From Hyphomicrobiales bacterium (lineage in GTDB: Bacteria > Pseudomonadota > Alphaproteobacteria > Rhizobiales > Rhizobiaceae), in assembly GCA_002401155.1 (NCBI GenBank), contig NVSG01000001.1:707707-771706 (forward strand): a stretch of 64,000 bases of DNA. Direction: 5' to 3'. The position numbers and the translations under genes are program-made. A model generated the notes under the pieces. The model saw only the letters and a program-made list of their open reading frames with translations, was not told where the DNA came from and ran no database searches. Positions 27,932 through 37,538 of this stretch are shown piece after piece; positions within the stretch are counted from its first letter, which is position 1; each line of letters starts with the position of its first letter.

Positions 27932-27957
27932 AGCCCGATCGGAAAACCGATCGGGCT
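27932..27957 (-). terminator. Rho-independent terminator between convergent genes
   Basis: AGCCCGATCGG pairs with CCGATCGGGCT around an AAAA loop (11 bp). On the minus strand it is followed by TTTTTGGTTTTT, so it ends the His/Gly-rich protein transcript. On the plus strand it follows the SIMPL stop by 9 nt but lacks a T-run. Confidence 0.85.
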
Positions 27958-27981
27958 AGTGATTGTGTTAGGCGCCGGAAC

Positions 27982-28449
27982 CTACCAGTAGTGGTGTTGA
28001 AAATCCACAACACGGCAACCGCCGTAACGTGAGAAAACAACTTTTGCCCGCGAACCGCGGTAACCGCCTTTAACAACAATGTGGCGTCTGCCAACACGCT
28101 TCACATGCGGATGGTTCAGTCCCATATTCCAGGCTTTGCTCACCGCGCGGCGCGGGGAACAACCATAGTTATGACGACCGTAACCACCTTTATTGCCATA
28201 ACCACCATGCTTGCCATAGCCGCCGTGGTGCTTACCATTGCCACCATGTTTCCAATGTTTCTTTTTATGGCCGTGTTTGTAGTCAATGCTTTGAATTGAA
28301 AAACCATCTGGCCCACCAAGACCAATGGCAACTTCAAAATTACCGGCATTTGCGACCGGAGCTGAGGCACCGAACATGGTTGCCGCAACGAGGGTGGATG
28401 CCAAAGTTGTTTTAAGTATCGTTTTAATTCCTGAACCAAACATTTTCAT
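27982..28449 (-). CDS. Secreted His/Gly/Lys-rich protein of unknown function
   Basis: The 155-residue protein has a signal peptide (about residues 1-36, ending ANA-G), then a middle stretch (about 58-95) made almost entirely of His, Gly, Lys and Tyr in HGGYGKHGGYG-like repeats, and a C-terminal domain of about 55 residues (GCSPRRAVSKAWNMGLNHPH, then VKRVGRRHIVVKGGYRG) that I associate with small secreted proteins in Rhizobiales. The low-complexity part could bind metal or acidic polymers. Two Cys remain in the mature part (Cys97-region and Cys near GGCRVVDF), which could form a disulfide. No function is known to me. Confidence 0.82.
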   Translation of the reverse strand: MKMFGSGIKTILKTTLASTLVAATMFGASAPVANAGNFEVAIGLGGPDGFSIQSIDYKHGHKKKHWKHGGNGKHHGGYGKHGGYGNKGGYGRHNYGCSPRRAVSKAWNMGLNHPHVKRVGRRHIVVKGGYRGSRAKVVFSRYGGCRVVDFQHHYW

Positions 28450-28541
28450 ATCTCCTGTTTCAACGGACGCTCGTGCATCCCATGATCAGACAATAGAAAA
28501 TCCGCGCTGAACCAAATCAGAATAGCGCATTCATTTTGTGT

Positions 28542-28823
28542 TCAGGTAGAAAAAATCCGGTCGCCCTGCTCTTTAATGGCCTGCTTGGCCTTACGAATGG
28601 TGAATTCATTGGCCTCATTGATCGTAGGCAAGACGTCCGCACGAATGAGACGATGCTCGCGCAACTCACCATCGATGTTTTTGGAGATAACACCGCAAAG
28701 GCGATACTGGCCACCCTCGGAGATAGGCGTTGGCGTAATCGTATAACCTTCATGCTCAACAGAGGCCTGCGGCGCTTCTGCAGCGGCAGACTTGCCACCA
28801 AACAACCATTTCAAAATCGACAT
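28542..28823 (-). CDS. HlyU family protein
   Basis: The 93-residue protein matches the HlyU family: MSILKWLFGGKS, then VEHEGYTITPTPISEGGQYR, EHRLIRADVLPTINEANEF and AKQAIKEQGDRIF. In Vibrio the unrelated ArsR-type HlyU is a regulator; this family shares the name but its role in alphaproteobacteria is not established. ATG at 28823 was preferred to the longer frame starting at 28847. It lies downstream of rpoD on the same strand, separated by repeat R2. Confidence 0.9.
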   Translation of the reverse strand: MSILKWLFGGKSAAAEAPQASVEHEGYTITPTPISEGGQYRLCGVISKNIDGELREHRLIRADVLPTINEANEFTIRKAKQAIKEQGDRIFST

Positions 28824-28879
28824 AGCATCAACCTTCCGACAATGCACGTTATCTCAAACGCTCCGAACACCTAGCCCGC

Positions 28880-28958
28880 GTTCAGGGCGGCAAAGAGCCG
28901 CCCGGCGCTAATGCGCCGCGCATGCACAGGCCCAAGCAAAGCTTGGATACGCCGTGAG
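28880..28958 (-). repeat. Multi-hairpin 3' repeat, copy R2
   Basis: Read on the minus strand this copy begins 34 nt after the rpoD stop with CTCACGGCGTATCC, then the stems CCAAGCTTTGCTTGG, GGCGCATTAGCGCC and GGGCGGCTCTTTGCCGCCC, ending at TGAACG. It has the same order and orientation as R1, R3 and R4. It could stabilise or end the rpoD mRNA. Confidence 0.85.
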
Positions 28959-28992
28959 CAAGAAACAAAGTCCACCGCCGGCAAAGCACCCC

Positions 28993-30981
28993 TTAGCTAT
29001 CCAGAAACGATCTCAGTTTACGTGATCTGCTAGGATGCTTCAGCTTGCGAAGCGCTTTAGCTTCAATCTGGCGAATACGCTCGCGGGTCACAGAGAACTG
29101 TTGCCCCACTTCTTCAAGCGTGTGATCGGTGTTCATGCCAATGCCAAAACGCATTCTCAGCACGCGCTCTTCACGAGGCGTGAGCGATGCAAGCACCCGC
29201 GTGGTAGTCTCGCGCAGATTGGCCTGAATAGCTGCATCAATCGGCAGAATCGCATTTTTATCTTCGATGAAATCGCCCAGATGGCTATCTTCCTCGTCCC
29301 CGATTGGGGTTTCAAGGCTGATTGGCTCCTTGGCAATTTTCAAAACCTTACGCACTTTTTCAAGCGGCATGGCAAGCTTTTGCGACAATTCTTCCGGCGT
29401 TGGCTCGCGGCCAATTTCGTGCAGCATCTGACGGCTGGTACGAACGATCTTGTTGATCGTCTCAATCATGTGCACCGGAATACGAATGGTGCGCGCCTGA
29501 TCGGCAATTGAGCGAGTGATCGCCTGTCTGATCCACCATGTTGCATAGGTCGAGAATTTATAACCACGGCGATATTCAAATTTATCAACCGCCTTCATCA
29601 GGCCGATATTGCCTTCCTGAATGAGATCAAGGAATTGCAGACCACGATTGGTATATTTTTTGGCAATCGAAATCACCAAACGCAGATTTGCTTCGACCAT
29701 TTCCTTCTTGGCCTGACGCGCCTCACGCTCACCTTTTTGCACTTTATGAACGATACGGCGGAATTCTACAGGCTCAAGACCCGTAGCAGTTGCCAGCTCG
29801 TGAATTTCATTACGAATTTCTTTGATCTGTTTATTCTCGGCCTTATTGAATTCTTTCCAGCCCTTGGCAGAAAGATTGGCAATACGGCGGATCCAGTTAG
29901 GATCGAGTTCAGAACCCATATATTCCTTGAGGAAATCCGTACGCGAAACGCCATAGCTTTCAGCAAGACGCAGCAGTTTGCCCTCTTGTCCCACCAGACT
30001 TTTATTGATGCCATAAAGCTGTTCAATCAGTGCTTCGATACGGCTATTGTTCAGCGAGAGAGATTTCACATTGGTGATAATCGACTCAAACAATTCCTTG
30101 TAGCGACGCTCTTGAGCTGGCGACAGAGTTTTATTCTCCATCGCTTTTTCAACCAATTGGTCCTGCAAACGGCGTAGTTTTTTGAAGCTGTCGGCAATCT
30201 TATCGAAGGTTTCGAGAACCTGAGGTTTCAGCTCCTCTTCCATGGCAGCAAGGGAGAGATTTGCTTCATCATCCTCGTCGTCATCATCGTCTTCGATTTC
30301 GAGCCCGGTTAAAGGATCAATCGGCCTGTCAGCTTCTCGTTTTTCCTGAGCTTCTTTCGCAGCTTTATCTTTTTCTTCCTGCGTCGGAGGCTTCGGTGTA
30401 TTATTTTTAGCGTCCGGCCCAGCATAAGTTGCCTCGAGATCGATGATATCACGAAGCAGAATTTCTTCGTCAATCAGATCATCGCGCCAGATGATAATCG
30501 CCTGAAAGGTCAATGGATTTTCACAAAGACCGGCAATCATGGTTTCACGCCCAGCTTCAATCCGCTTGGCAATCGAGATCTCGCCTTCGCGGGAAAGCAG
30601 TTCCACTGTGCCCATTTCGCGCAGATACATGCGCACCGGATCATCGGTACGGTCAGCAGGTTCGCGTTTTTTTGCTTTTACAACGGCCTTTTCGCCGGAT
30701 TCGACCAGATCGGTGCTTTGCACCTCATCTTCGGCCTCTTCCTCTTCCACCACATTGATGCCCATATCGGAGAGCATAGACATCGTGTCTTCGATTTGTT
30801 CAGAAGAAACTTCGTCAGATGGAAGCACCGCGTTTAATTCATCAACGGTCACATATCCGCGCTTCTTGGCAGCCCGGATCATCTTTTTTACGGCATTGCT
30901 CGAAAGATCGAGCAATGGCCCATCTTGAGCTTCGACTTTAGTTTTCTTATCGGTCTTTTTTTCTTTAACTTTGGTTGCCAT
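28993..30981 (-). CDS. rpoD: RNA polymerase primary sigma factor RpoD (sigma-70)
   Basis: The 662-residue protein has all RpoD parts: region 1.1 ([20 protein letters not shown]), region 1.2 ([20 protein letters not shown]), a non-conserved acidic segment ([12 protein letters not shown]), region 2 ([18 protein letters not shown], then [20 protein letters not shown] and [18 protein letters not shown]), region 3 and region 4 ([18 protein letters not shown]). Length is usual for alphaproteobacteria. It gives promoter recognition to RNA polymerase for housekeeping genes. dnaG lies upstream in the same orientation, the conserved macromolecular-synthesis arrangement, with 363 bp between them. Confidence 0.98.
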   Translation of the reverse strand: MATKVKEKKTDKKTKVEAQDGPLLDLSSNAVKKMIRAAKKRGYVTVDELNAVLPSDEVSSEQIEDTMSMLSDMGINVVEEEEAEDEVQSTDLVESGEKAVVKAKKREPADRTDDPVRMYLREMGTVELLSREGEISIAKRIEAGRETMIAGLCENPLTFQAIIIWRDDLIDEEILLRDIIDLEATYAGPDAKNNTPKPPTQEEKDKAAKEAQEKREADRPIDPLTGLEIEDDDDDEDDEANLSLAAMEEELKPQVLETFDKIADSFKKLRRLQDQLVEKAMENKTLSPAQERRYKELFESIITNVKSLSLNNSRIEALIEQLYGINKSLVGQEGKLLRLAESYGVSRTDFLKEYMGSELDPNWIRRIANLSAKGWKEFNKAENKQIKEIRNEIHELATATGLEPVEFRRIVHKVQKGEREARQAKKEMVEANLRLVISIAKKYTNRGLQFLDLIQEGNIGLMKAVDKFEYRRGYKFSTYATWWIRQAITRSIADQARTIRIPVHMIETINKIVRTSRQMLHEIGREPTPEELSQKLAMPLEKVRKVLKIAKEPISLETPIGDEEDSHLGDFIEDKNAILPIDAAIQANLRETTTRVLASLTPREERVLRMRFGIGMNTDHTLEEVGQQFSVTRERIRQIEAKALRKLKHPSRSRKLRSFLDS

Positions 30982-31344
30982 GTGGCAGGTACTCCATGGA
31001 ACTTCAAGGAAAGCAAAAAATCGTCATTTTTCGCCCTATTTATGCATGTTTTAGCGGAAATTTGCCCAAAAGTGCAAACCTGTGCCCCGTGAAAAACGAA
31101 TCACACCGCCGAGAATCTTTTAACTGAATAACCCATTTATGGTTAACCGCACCTTAACCCCATGATTCATGTGATCATTTTCTCAACCATCACTTGAATC
31201 ATTATACTCACTCCAGCGTTCATGTCTTTGAAATATAATATCTTTCTCTATTTGATTCCGTCAAATGAGTCGACAGTCAAGTCAAATTTTTGGTTGATCG
31301 GTAAATTTAAGGTAAATCAAGCAATTTTCGCGCACCATAACGTG
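30982..31344. other. Intergenic region between dnaG and rpoD
   Basis: No gene is supported in these 363 bp. It is AT-rich and holds a consensus CtrA site (listed separately). The length suggests that rpoD has its own promoter in addition to read-through from dnaG. Confidence 0.6.
31143..31158 (-). promoter_or_regulatory. Consensus CtrA-type binding site upstream of rpoD
   Basis: TTAACCGCACCTTAAC fits the cell-cycle regulator CtrA consensus TTAA-N7-TTAAC exactly and is extended by GG/CC on both sides (GGTTAA...TTAACC). It lies 162 bp before the rpoD start. Such a site is expected about once by chance in 64 kb, so support is positional only. Confidence 0.5.
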
Positions 31345-33324
31345 TCACATGCCCGACATTTTGCGACCAGATGAAAGACCAAATCCTTCAATAATTGCCT
31401 CGGTTCCTTCCAGCTCCGCCAGCTCTTTTTGTATCTGTAAAAACCGCTCAAGGTTCTCCTGACTGTCGTCGTCCGCAAGTGCGCGCTCGGCAAGTCTCAA
31501 CTCCTTAGATAGTGCGTGATTGCGCTGATGCAAGGCATAGGCCTGTTTCCAACCATCACGCGCATCTTCAAACGCTGCTTCCGGCAGGGATTGCCAAATG
31601 CAGCCCTCGCGAAGCTGGCGTTCCATGCGTTTGACTACGTCTTCCAGGCCAGCCTTTTCAACTGCTGCCAGAACCATATCCATGTCGGGTTGTTCGCTCT
31701 CCCCGTCCCATGACGCCAGCACATCAAGAACCACTGTTTGTATCTGCCGTGCGGCTTTGTTTTGAAGGGTCAGCCCCGCTACTTCATCGAAGCAATCAAT
31801 GGCAACCGCAGGATGAAACACCAAACCTGCCACCAGTACGCTTTCACGCAAAGGAATATTGCTCGGATTGCTCTTCATCATTTTGGAATTCAGCAAAGTG
31901 GGACTGGCAGCAATCCTGCCCGATTGCCCCATAGGAACAATACCATCAGCATTACGCCTGCCCTGCTGGCCATTACCGCGAGAATAATTTCCACCGCCAT
32001 TGCCACGCCGCTGATTATTATTACCACCGGAACGGTTGGCTCTGCCAAAATATTGCGCCAACCTGTCTCGCACATCCTGAGAATAATGATAACGCACACT
32101 CTCATCGCGAATGAGCGTCACAATCTGCTTCAGACGCGCCTCAAGCTCCGCCTTGCGCTCCGGGGTGTCATATACCCCTTTGGCAGTCTCGCGGTTCCAA
32201 ATCAAGTCTGCCAGCGGCAGAGCAGTGTTTAAAACCTCATCCATCGCATCTGGTCCAGATTCCCTGATTAGATCGTCCGGGTCCAGCCCATCGGGCAACA
32301 TGGCAAAACGTATTGAACGCCCCGGCGCAAGCGACGGCAACGCCATATCCGCCGCACGGAAGGCAGCAGCAATCCCTGCCCCATCCCCATCAAAACAAAG
32401 GATCGGCTCATCATGCATGCGCCACAAAAGGTTCATCTGACGTTCGGTTAAAGCTGTCCCAAGGGGGGCCACCGCATGGGGAAACCCTGCCGCATGGAGC
32501 GCGATCACATCCATATAACCCTCGGCAACAATGACTTGTTTTTTATCGAATGCCGGTTTGCGTGCCTTGGCAAAATTATAAAGAACATTGGATTTATGGA
32601 ATAAATCCGTCTCTGGCGAATTGAGATATTTCGCAGGAACATCGGCCCGCAATGCCCGGCCACCAAAGGCAATGACGCGCCCACGGGAATCCGGGATCGG
32701 AAACATCACCCGGTCACGAAAACGATCATAGGAAACAGCAATATCCGGCCCAAACACCACCAGCCCGCAAGCCTCAACCTGCGCCTGTGGAATATTTCGG
32801 GAAGCCAGAAATTCTTTCAAAGCGTTTCGGCTTTCAGGGGCATAACCCAAACGAAACTCTTGCTGTATATCCACCCGCAAGCCGCGGTCACGCAAATAGG
32901 CACGCGCCTTCGCACCATTGGCATGCTGCAATTGGTCTTCGAAAAACTTGGTCGCAAGCTCCATCACATCAAATAATGTGGCGCGGGCTTCTTCGCGCTG
33001 TTGTTCGGCCTTATCCATAATCGGCATGGCAAGCCCCGCCTGCCCGGCCAGTAATTCCACGGCCTCAGGAAAGCCAAGGCCGTCCAGTTCTGTTACAAAC
33101 TTGAAGTGATCGCCGGAAACTCCGCAGCCAAAGCAATGGTAACGTCCCTTGCGATCTTCACAGTGAAAGCTTGGCGTTTTTTCCCCGTGAAACGGGCAAC
33201 AGCCCCAAAAATCACCCTTGGCTGGGTTGGATTTCTTCTTGTCGAAAGTGACACGGTTGCCCACAACTTCGGAAATCCGAAGCCGGTCACGAATGTCATC
33301 GAGAAAAGAAGAGGGAAAGCGCAT
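31345..33324 (-). CDS. dnaG: DNA primase
   Basis: The 659-residue primase has the N-terminal zinc-binding domain (CPFHGEKTPSFHCEDRKGRY, then HCFGCGVSGDHFKF), the catalytic core with a TOPRIM motif VIVAEGYMDVIALH and an acidic ILCFDGDGAG, and a C-terminal helicase-binding region. The linker (about residues 440-470) is rich in Asn, Gly and Arg (GGNNNQRRGNGGGNYSRGNG). ATG at 33324 (MRFPSSFLDDIRDRL) matches the family start better than an ATG 15 bp earlier. It makes the RNA primers for replication and precedes rpoD. Confidence 0.97.
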   Translation of the reverse strand: MRFPSSFLDDIRDRLRISEVVGNRVTFDKKKSNPAKGDFWGCCPFHGEKTPSFHCEDRKGRYHCFGCGVSGDHFKFVTELDGLGFPEAVELLAGQAGLAMPIMDKAEQQREEARATLFDVMELATKFFEDQLQHANGAKARAYLRDRGLRVDIQQEFRLGYAPESRNALKEFLASRNIPQAQVEACGLVVFGPDIAVSYDRFRDRVMFPIPDSRGRVIAFGGRALRADVPAKYLNSPETDLFHKSNVLYNFAKARKPAFDKKQVIVAEGYMDVIALHAAGFPHAVAPLGTALTERQMNLLWRMHDEPILCFDGDGAGIAAAFRAADMALPSLAPGRSIRFAMLPDGLDPDDLIRESGPDAMDEVLNTALPLADLIWNRETAKGVYDTPERKAELEARLKQIVTLIRDESVRYHYSQDVRDRLAQYFGRANRSGGNNNQRRGNGGGNYSRGNGQQGRRNADGIVPMGQSGRIAASPTLLNSKMMKSNPSNIPLRESVLVAGLVFHPAVAIDCFDEVAGLTLQNKAARQIQTVVLDVLASWDGESEQPDMDMVLAAVEKAGLEDVVKRMERQLREGCIWQSLPEAAFEDARDGWKQAYALHQRNHALSKELRLAERALADDDSQENLERFLQIQKELAELEGTEAIIEGFGLSSGRKMSGM

Positions 33325-33405
33325 CGCACCCGTTCGCATCGTTTGAGAATTGTACTTCCTACCCTATTACGGAATGCCCCCGCAAGGCGAGTCGCCCAGA
33401 TAAAT

Positions 33406-34287
33406 TTAACGGGCCGCTTTCGCCTCGCGATAGGAAATATAAGTCGCCGCAGCAACGATGATACCACCACCCGCCAGCACATAACTATCCAGCGGTTCCC
33501 CAAACATCACAACACCAAGGGCTGCAGCCCAAACTAGTTGCAAAAACAACACCGGCTGAGTGACGGAAATCGGCGCCGCCTTCAAGGCCCGCGTCATGGA
33601 ATAATGGCCAGCAGTCGCAACCACGGCGGTGCAGCCAAGCAACAGGAACTCATGCATGCTTGGCGTTTGCCACTGCATCAATGCGCCCGGCATCAGGGCA
33701 AGGGTACAAAACAACGTCAACATCGCAATGATTACCTCAGGACTGGCCCGCCCGGTAAGCTGCTTGGTATATAGATAAGAAATCGCAAATATCGGAGCTG
33801 CTATCAGCTGGGCCAATTGTCCGATGGAAACTTCCTGAAACCCCGGTCGCAAAATAATCAGCGCCCCTACCAACCCCACAATCACCCCCGCGATACGGCG
33901 CAATTTCAATGTCTCTCCGAGGAAATAAGCGGCCCCTATGGTCACAAAAATCGGCGTCAAATAGCCAATCGCCGTCACTTCGGCAATGGTAATTCGAGCC
34001 ATGGCATAAAACCACAGACTGACGCCTATCCCATGAATGAACCCGCGAATGGCGAACGTTCGCCATAAATCAGCGGGTATTTTCTGCTTAAAAAGTTTAA
34101 AAATGATCGGCGACAAAAGCAACAGACCCAAGGCATAGCGAATAAACGCCCCTTCAATTGCCGGAAGGTTCGACCCCAGATAACGAATGATACCGGTGAC
34201 CACCACAAACAACATGGTCGTAATAACCATCCATATTACAGCACGCAGATTTGCAGAATGAATGAAAGGAGGGTTTTCTGGAATCAT
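33406..34287 (-). CDS. EamA/DMT family transporter
   Basis: The 293-residue inner-membrane protein has ten hydrophobic segments forming two EamA repeats, about residues 14-140 and 155-288. Typical stretches are YAMARITIAEVTAIGYLTPI, GVIVGLVGALIILRPG and AAPISVTQPVLFLQLVWAA. These are drug/metabolite exporters, with substrate not predictable. ATG at 34287 overlaps a GTG one codon earlier. It is inserted between dnaG and yqeY together with the deacetylase-like gene. Confidence 0.93.
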   Translation of the reverse strand: MIPENPPFIHSANLRAVIWMVITTMLFVVVTGIIRYLGSNLPAIEGAFIRYALGLLLLSPIIFKLFKQKIPADLWRTFAIRGFIHGIGVSLWFYAMARITIAEVTAIGYLTPIFVTIGAAYFLGETLKLRRIAGVIVGLVGALIILRPGFQEVSIGQLAQLIAAPIFAISYLYTKQLTGRASPEVIIAMLTLFCTLALMPGALMQWQTPSMHEFLLLGCTAVVATAGHYSMTRALKAAPISVTQPVLFLQLVWAAALGVVMFGEPLDSYVLAGGGIIVAAATYISYREAKAAR

Positions 34288-34373
34288 CACCCACCATTTC
34301 GCTTAATATGTTAAATGTCTACGAAAAATTTTGCATGCCAGCCATGCATTTGTCAGGAGCCAACCATAACTTA

Positions 34374-35498
34374 TCAGGAGATTGTGTTCTCCGATTTAAA
34401 AAACACCGCATATTCATCAATCAAATCACGATAATACCCGTTAAATCTTTCATTTGGCTGGCTGTATTTTGCCCGTGGTCCAATGGGATCATCCACACAA
34501 ATTTCTGATCCGCTCATGGCTTCCAAAACCGCATGACCACAAAACGGCACATGCACCTCGGAATATCCACCTTCATGGGCCATCACCAGTTTTCCGCCGC
34601 ATAATTCATCGGCCGCTTGCATTATCTTCACAGTCATTTCGCGGAATGTATGGGAACTGGCAAGCATTCTGGATAAAGGGTCAATGATCGACGCATCAAA
34701 CCCGCTGGCAACAATAATCACATCCGGCTTGAAGCGTTCCAGCGCAGGTAAAACAAGCGTATCAAACGCATAGATATAGGCTTCATGCCCAGCACCGGGC
34801 GGTAGCGGAATGTTCATATTATGGCCGCGCCCGTCGCCCTCACCCACCGTTTCAATCGCACCACTATCGGGCGGATAATTGTTTTCCTGATGCAGCGAAA
34901 TCGTCAGCACATCATCACGGTCCAGATAGATCGCTTCTGTGCCATTGCCATGATGCACATCCCAATCCACAACAGCCACCCGCTTCACTTTATTAGCGGC
35001 AATCGCAGCTTCAATGGCAATTGGAATATTGGCGAGAAGACAAAATCCATTGGGATAATCCGGCAGACAATGATGCCCCGGCGGACGGCTCAGGGCATAG
35101 GCATTTTTATATTTGCCATCGAGCACCCCCAGCAACGCCCCTTTGACCAGCCCCACAGAAAGGGCTGAAATCTCGTAGCCCCCTTTTAAAAACGGCGTAC
35201 GAAGCCCAAGTTCGCCGCCATTAGCGTCACTCAGGTTTTTGAATTCTTCCAGATATTTTGCCGGATGGATGCGATTTAGATCTTCATAGCTTGCGGTTTC
35301 CGCACCGAGCATCTCAAGCTCTTTGGCAAGACCGCTCACATCAAGCAGGTTTTTCAACCGACGCTTGGTTTCCGGGCTTTCAGGACTCCCCCCAGCCGCC
35401 AAGGGTTGAACCATGCCGCCAATTTGCGCGATCGATGCATAATGCCCACCCCCATGCCAAAAACACCGCTCATCCCAAAAAAAAGCAGTTTTCAACAT
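34374..35498 (-). CDS. Histone deacetylase-like amidohydrolase (class II HDAC family)
   Basis: The 374-residue zinc hydrolase carries the HDAC motifs: catalytic His pair in SRPPGHHCLPDYPNGFCLLAN, zinc Asp/His in VAVVDWDVHHGNGTEAIYLD, SLHQENNYPPDSG and the second zinc Asp in IVASGFDASIIDPLSRM, with the C-terminal AHEGGYSEVHVPF. In bacteria these enzymes deacetylate acetylpolyamines or other small acetyl amides. ATG at 35498 follows GGAGTGTTGA. The closest named group is the class II HDAH type; the substrate is not known. It lies between yqeY and the EamA exporter, all on the minus strand. Confidence 0.94.
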   Translation of the reverse strand: MLKTAFFWDERCFWHGGGHYASIAQIGGMVQPLAAGGSPESPETKRRLKNLLDVSGLAKELEMLGAETASYEDLNRIHPAKYLEEFKNLSDANGGELGLRTPFLKGGYEISALSVGLVKGALLGVLDGKYKNAYALSRPPGHHCLPDYPNGFCLLANIPIAIEAAIAANKVKRVAVVDWDVHHGNGTEAIYLDRDDVLTISLHQENNYPPDSGAIETVGEGDGRGHNMNIPLPPGAGHEAYIYAFDTLVLPALERFKPDVIIVASGFDASIIDPLSRMLASSHTFREMTVKIMQAADELCGGKLVMAHEGGYSEVHVPFCGHAVLEAMSGSEICVDDPIGPRAKYSQPNERFNGYYRDLIDEYAVFFKSENTIS

Positions 35499-35533
35499 TC
35501 AACACTCCAATATTTTTTAGTTCGAAAAGCGAC

Positions 35534-35986
35534 TTAGCCGCCCAATAGCTTCTTCACAGCCGGACCGGTTTTACCCATATCCATTTTGCCGCGATAGTTT
35601 TCTTTCAGCCATCCCATAACCTTACCCATGTCACGCAGGGACTGGGCACCAGTTTCAGAAATAGCGGTAGCGATGGCTGCTTCGCTTTCTTCTTCCGACA
35701 AAGGCTGTGGCAAATATTCCTTGATGATTGCCATCTCTTCCATTTCCTGAGCTTCAAGCTCCGGCCGGTTGCCTTCACGGTAAAGCAGCGAAGATTCTTC
35801 GCGCTGCTTGACCATTTTAGCTAGAATATCCATCACTTCTTCGTCGTCGGCGCGGTCTTTACCCTTGCCTCGAAGGGAAATATCACGATCCTGAATTGCT
35901 GCATTAACCAGCCGTAAAGTTGCGACACGTCGGCTGTCTTTAGCCTTCATTGCCGCCTTAAGCGATTCTGAAATTTTATTGCGCAT
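35534..35986 (-). CDS. GatB/YqeY domain protein
   Basis: The 150-residue protein matches the YqeY family: RNKISESLKAAMKAKDSRRV, ATLRLVNAAIQDRDISLRGK and MGKVMGWLKENYRGKMDMG. It resembles the tRNA-amidotransferase tail domain and may bind tRNA-related partners; the function is unproven. ATG at 35986 was preferred to an upstream start that would extend into the carA promoter region. It is divergent from carA, as in other Rhizobiales. Confidence 0.94.
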   Translation of the reverse strand: MRNKISESLKAAMKAKDSRRVATLRLVNAAIQDRDISLRGKGKDRADDEEVMDILAKMVKQREESSLLYREGNRPELEAQEMEEMAIIKEYLPQPLSEEESEAAIATAISETGAQSLRDMGKVMGWLKENYRGKMDMGKTGPAVKKLLGG

Positions 35987-36088
35987 ATGTCGTCCCCTAG
36001 GTAGAAGCTGGAATATACAGCAAGTTCCATCATCACGCAATGGTGGACAGAAGTTGCAACTAATTGATATATAACAATAAAATATAAA

Positions 36089-36109
36089 CTCAAGGCTGTT
36101 GACCTTGAG
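36089..36109. other. Hairpin in the yqeY-carA divergent promoter region
   Basis: CTCAAGG and CCTTGAG form a 7-bp stem around a 7-nt loop, followed on the plus strand by CCGGGTTTTGATTATTTT. It could be a small terminator or a leader element 154 bp before carA. No leader peptide or known riboswitch is evident. Confidence 0.45.
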
Positions 36110-36262
36110 CCGGGTTTTGATTATTTTCTGAATTTAGCCGTAACATGAAAAACACCCATTGCCCAATTGTTGGCCACCAGACGTGTGTCCTCAGTTGAGC
36201 GGTGTAACGGCTCGCAACATCGTAACAACAAGCCCTATATTGGGCTACACGCAGGTATTCGC

Positions 36263-37462
36263 ATGACCAAAACTCCCGCTTGGACCATTTCCAAACCAAC
36301 AGCGCTTCTAGTGCTGGCCGATGGCACAGTTATTGAAGGACAAGGATGTGGGGCAGAAGGCATTGCTGAAGCCGAAATTTGCTTTAATACAGCCATCACC
36401 GGATATCAGGAAATCCTGACCGATCCTTCCTACGCTGGCCAGATCGTCACCTTCACCTTCCCCCATATTGGCAATATCGGAGCCAATCCGGAAGACATGG
36501 AAACACTCGACGCAGAAGTGAAGTCGGGCGTGGTTGGCGCAGTCTTCAAAGCAAACATTACCGACCCGTCCAATTATCGCTCTGTCAGCCATCTGAACGA
36601 ATGGCTAAAATCACGCAACATAATTTCACTGTGCGGCATTGATACCAGAGCGCTCACCAGCCTCATTCGTGAATCTGGCCTAGCCAACGCAGTCATTGCC
36701 CATAATAAGGACGGCAATTTCGATATCCCTGCCCTCAAAGCGCAGGCCGCCAGCTGGCATGGTCTCGAAGGTCTGGACCTTGCCAAGGAAGTCACCACAT
36801 CCACCACCATCACGTGGGACGACACCTCATGGGAATGGGATGAAGGTTACGGCAAGCGCAATGAGGACGCTTTCCATGTGGTAGCGATAGATTTCGGCAT
36901 TAAGCGCAATATCCTGCGCCTGCTCGCAGACCTTGGATGCAGGGTGACCATCGTCCCTGCTTCCAGCAGTGCCGACGAAGTGCTTGCGCACAAGCCAGAC
37001 GGCATATTCCTATCCAATGGTCCCGGAGACCCAGCAGCGACAGGTAAATATGCAGTGGCCGCTATTCAGGGGCTGCTTGCAACGGATATCCCGATTTTCG
37101 GCATATGCCTCGGCCACCAGATGTTAGCATTGGCACTGGGCGCTAAAACCCTAAAAATGCATCAGGGCCATCACGGTGCCAATCATCCGGTAAAGGATTA
37201 TACCACCGGCAAAGTCGAAATCGTATCGATGAACCACGGCTTCGCGGTAGATGGCAAAAGCCTGCCCGAAGGCGTGGAAGAAACCCACGTCTCTTTGTTT
37301 GATGGAACCAATTGCGGTCTGGCAGTCACTGGACGCCCGGTCTTCTCGGTCCAGCATCACCCGGAAGCTTCCCCCGGCCCGCAAGACAGCCATTATCTGT
37401 TCAAACGCTTCGTAAACCTGATGCGCGAGCGCAAAGGCGAAGAAGCACTAGCTGAAAGCTAG
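36263..37462 (+). CDS. carA: Carbamoyl-phosphate synthase small subunit
   Basis: The 399-residue glutaminase subunit releases ammonia from glutamine for the large subunit in arginine and pyrimidine synthesis. The N-terminal CPSase small domain starts [20 protein letters not shown], and the C-terminal glutamine amidotransferase has the nucleophile in [16 protein letters not shown] and the catalytic His/Glu in [19 protein letters not shown] at 36263 was chosen because the longer frame begins in the divergent promoter. The large subunit gene is not next to it; a terminator follows. Confidence 0.97.
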   Translation: MTKTPAWTISKPTALLVLADGTVIEGQGCGAEGIAEAEICFNTAITGYQEILTDPSYAGQIVTFTFPHIGNIGANPEDMETLDAEVKSGVVGAVFKANITDPSNYRSVSHLNEWLKSRNIISLCGIDTRALTSLIRESGLANAVIAHNKDGNFDIPALKAQAASWHGLEGLDLAKEVTTSTTITWDDTSWEWDEGYGKRNEDAFHVVAIDFGIKRNILRLLADLGCRVTIVPASSSADEVLAHKPDGIFLSNGPGDPAATGKYAVAAIQGLLATDIPIFGICLGHQMLALALGAKTLKMHQGHHGANHPVKDYTTGKVEIVSMNHGFAVDGKSLPEGVEETHVSLFDGTNCGLAVTGRPVFSVQHHPEASPGPQDSHYLFKRFVNLMRERKGEEALAES

Positions 37463-37487
37463 AGCATCACCTCAATATAGAACACAA

Positions 37488-37519
37488 AAAAGCCGGGACT
37501 TGTAAAAGTCCCGGCTTTT
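37488..37519 (+). terminator. Rho-independent terminator of carA
   Basis: A perfect 14-bp stem, AAAAGCCGGGACTT/AAGTCCCGGCTTTT with loop GTAA, ends in TTTTCTATTT. It lies 25 nt after the carA stop and works on the plus strand. The A-run before the stem also gives a T-run on the minus strand, so it may be bidirectional. Confidence 0.92.
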
Positions 37520-37538
37520 CTATTTCTACAATTCTATC

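Noticed and set aside
28542..28823. HlyU protein as a virulence regulator
   Set aside because: The family shares only the name with the Vibrio ArsR-type regulator; no DNA-binding helix-turn-helix is visible.
29035..30177. Plus-strand open frames opposite rpoD
   Set aside because: They mirror the conserved rpoD codons and carry no family pattern.
36089..36262. Riboswitch or leader-peptide attenuator before carA
   Set aside because: There is only one small hairpin and no leader frame with Arg or pyrimidine-related codons.
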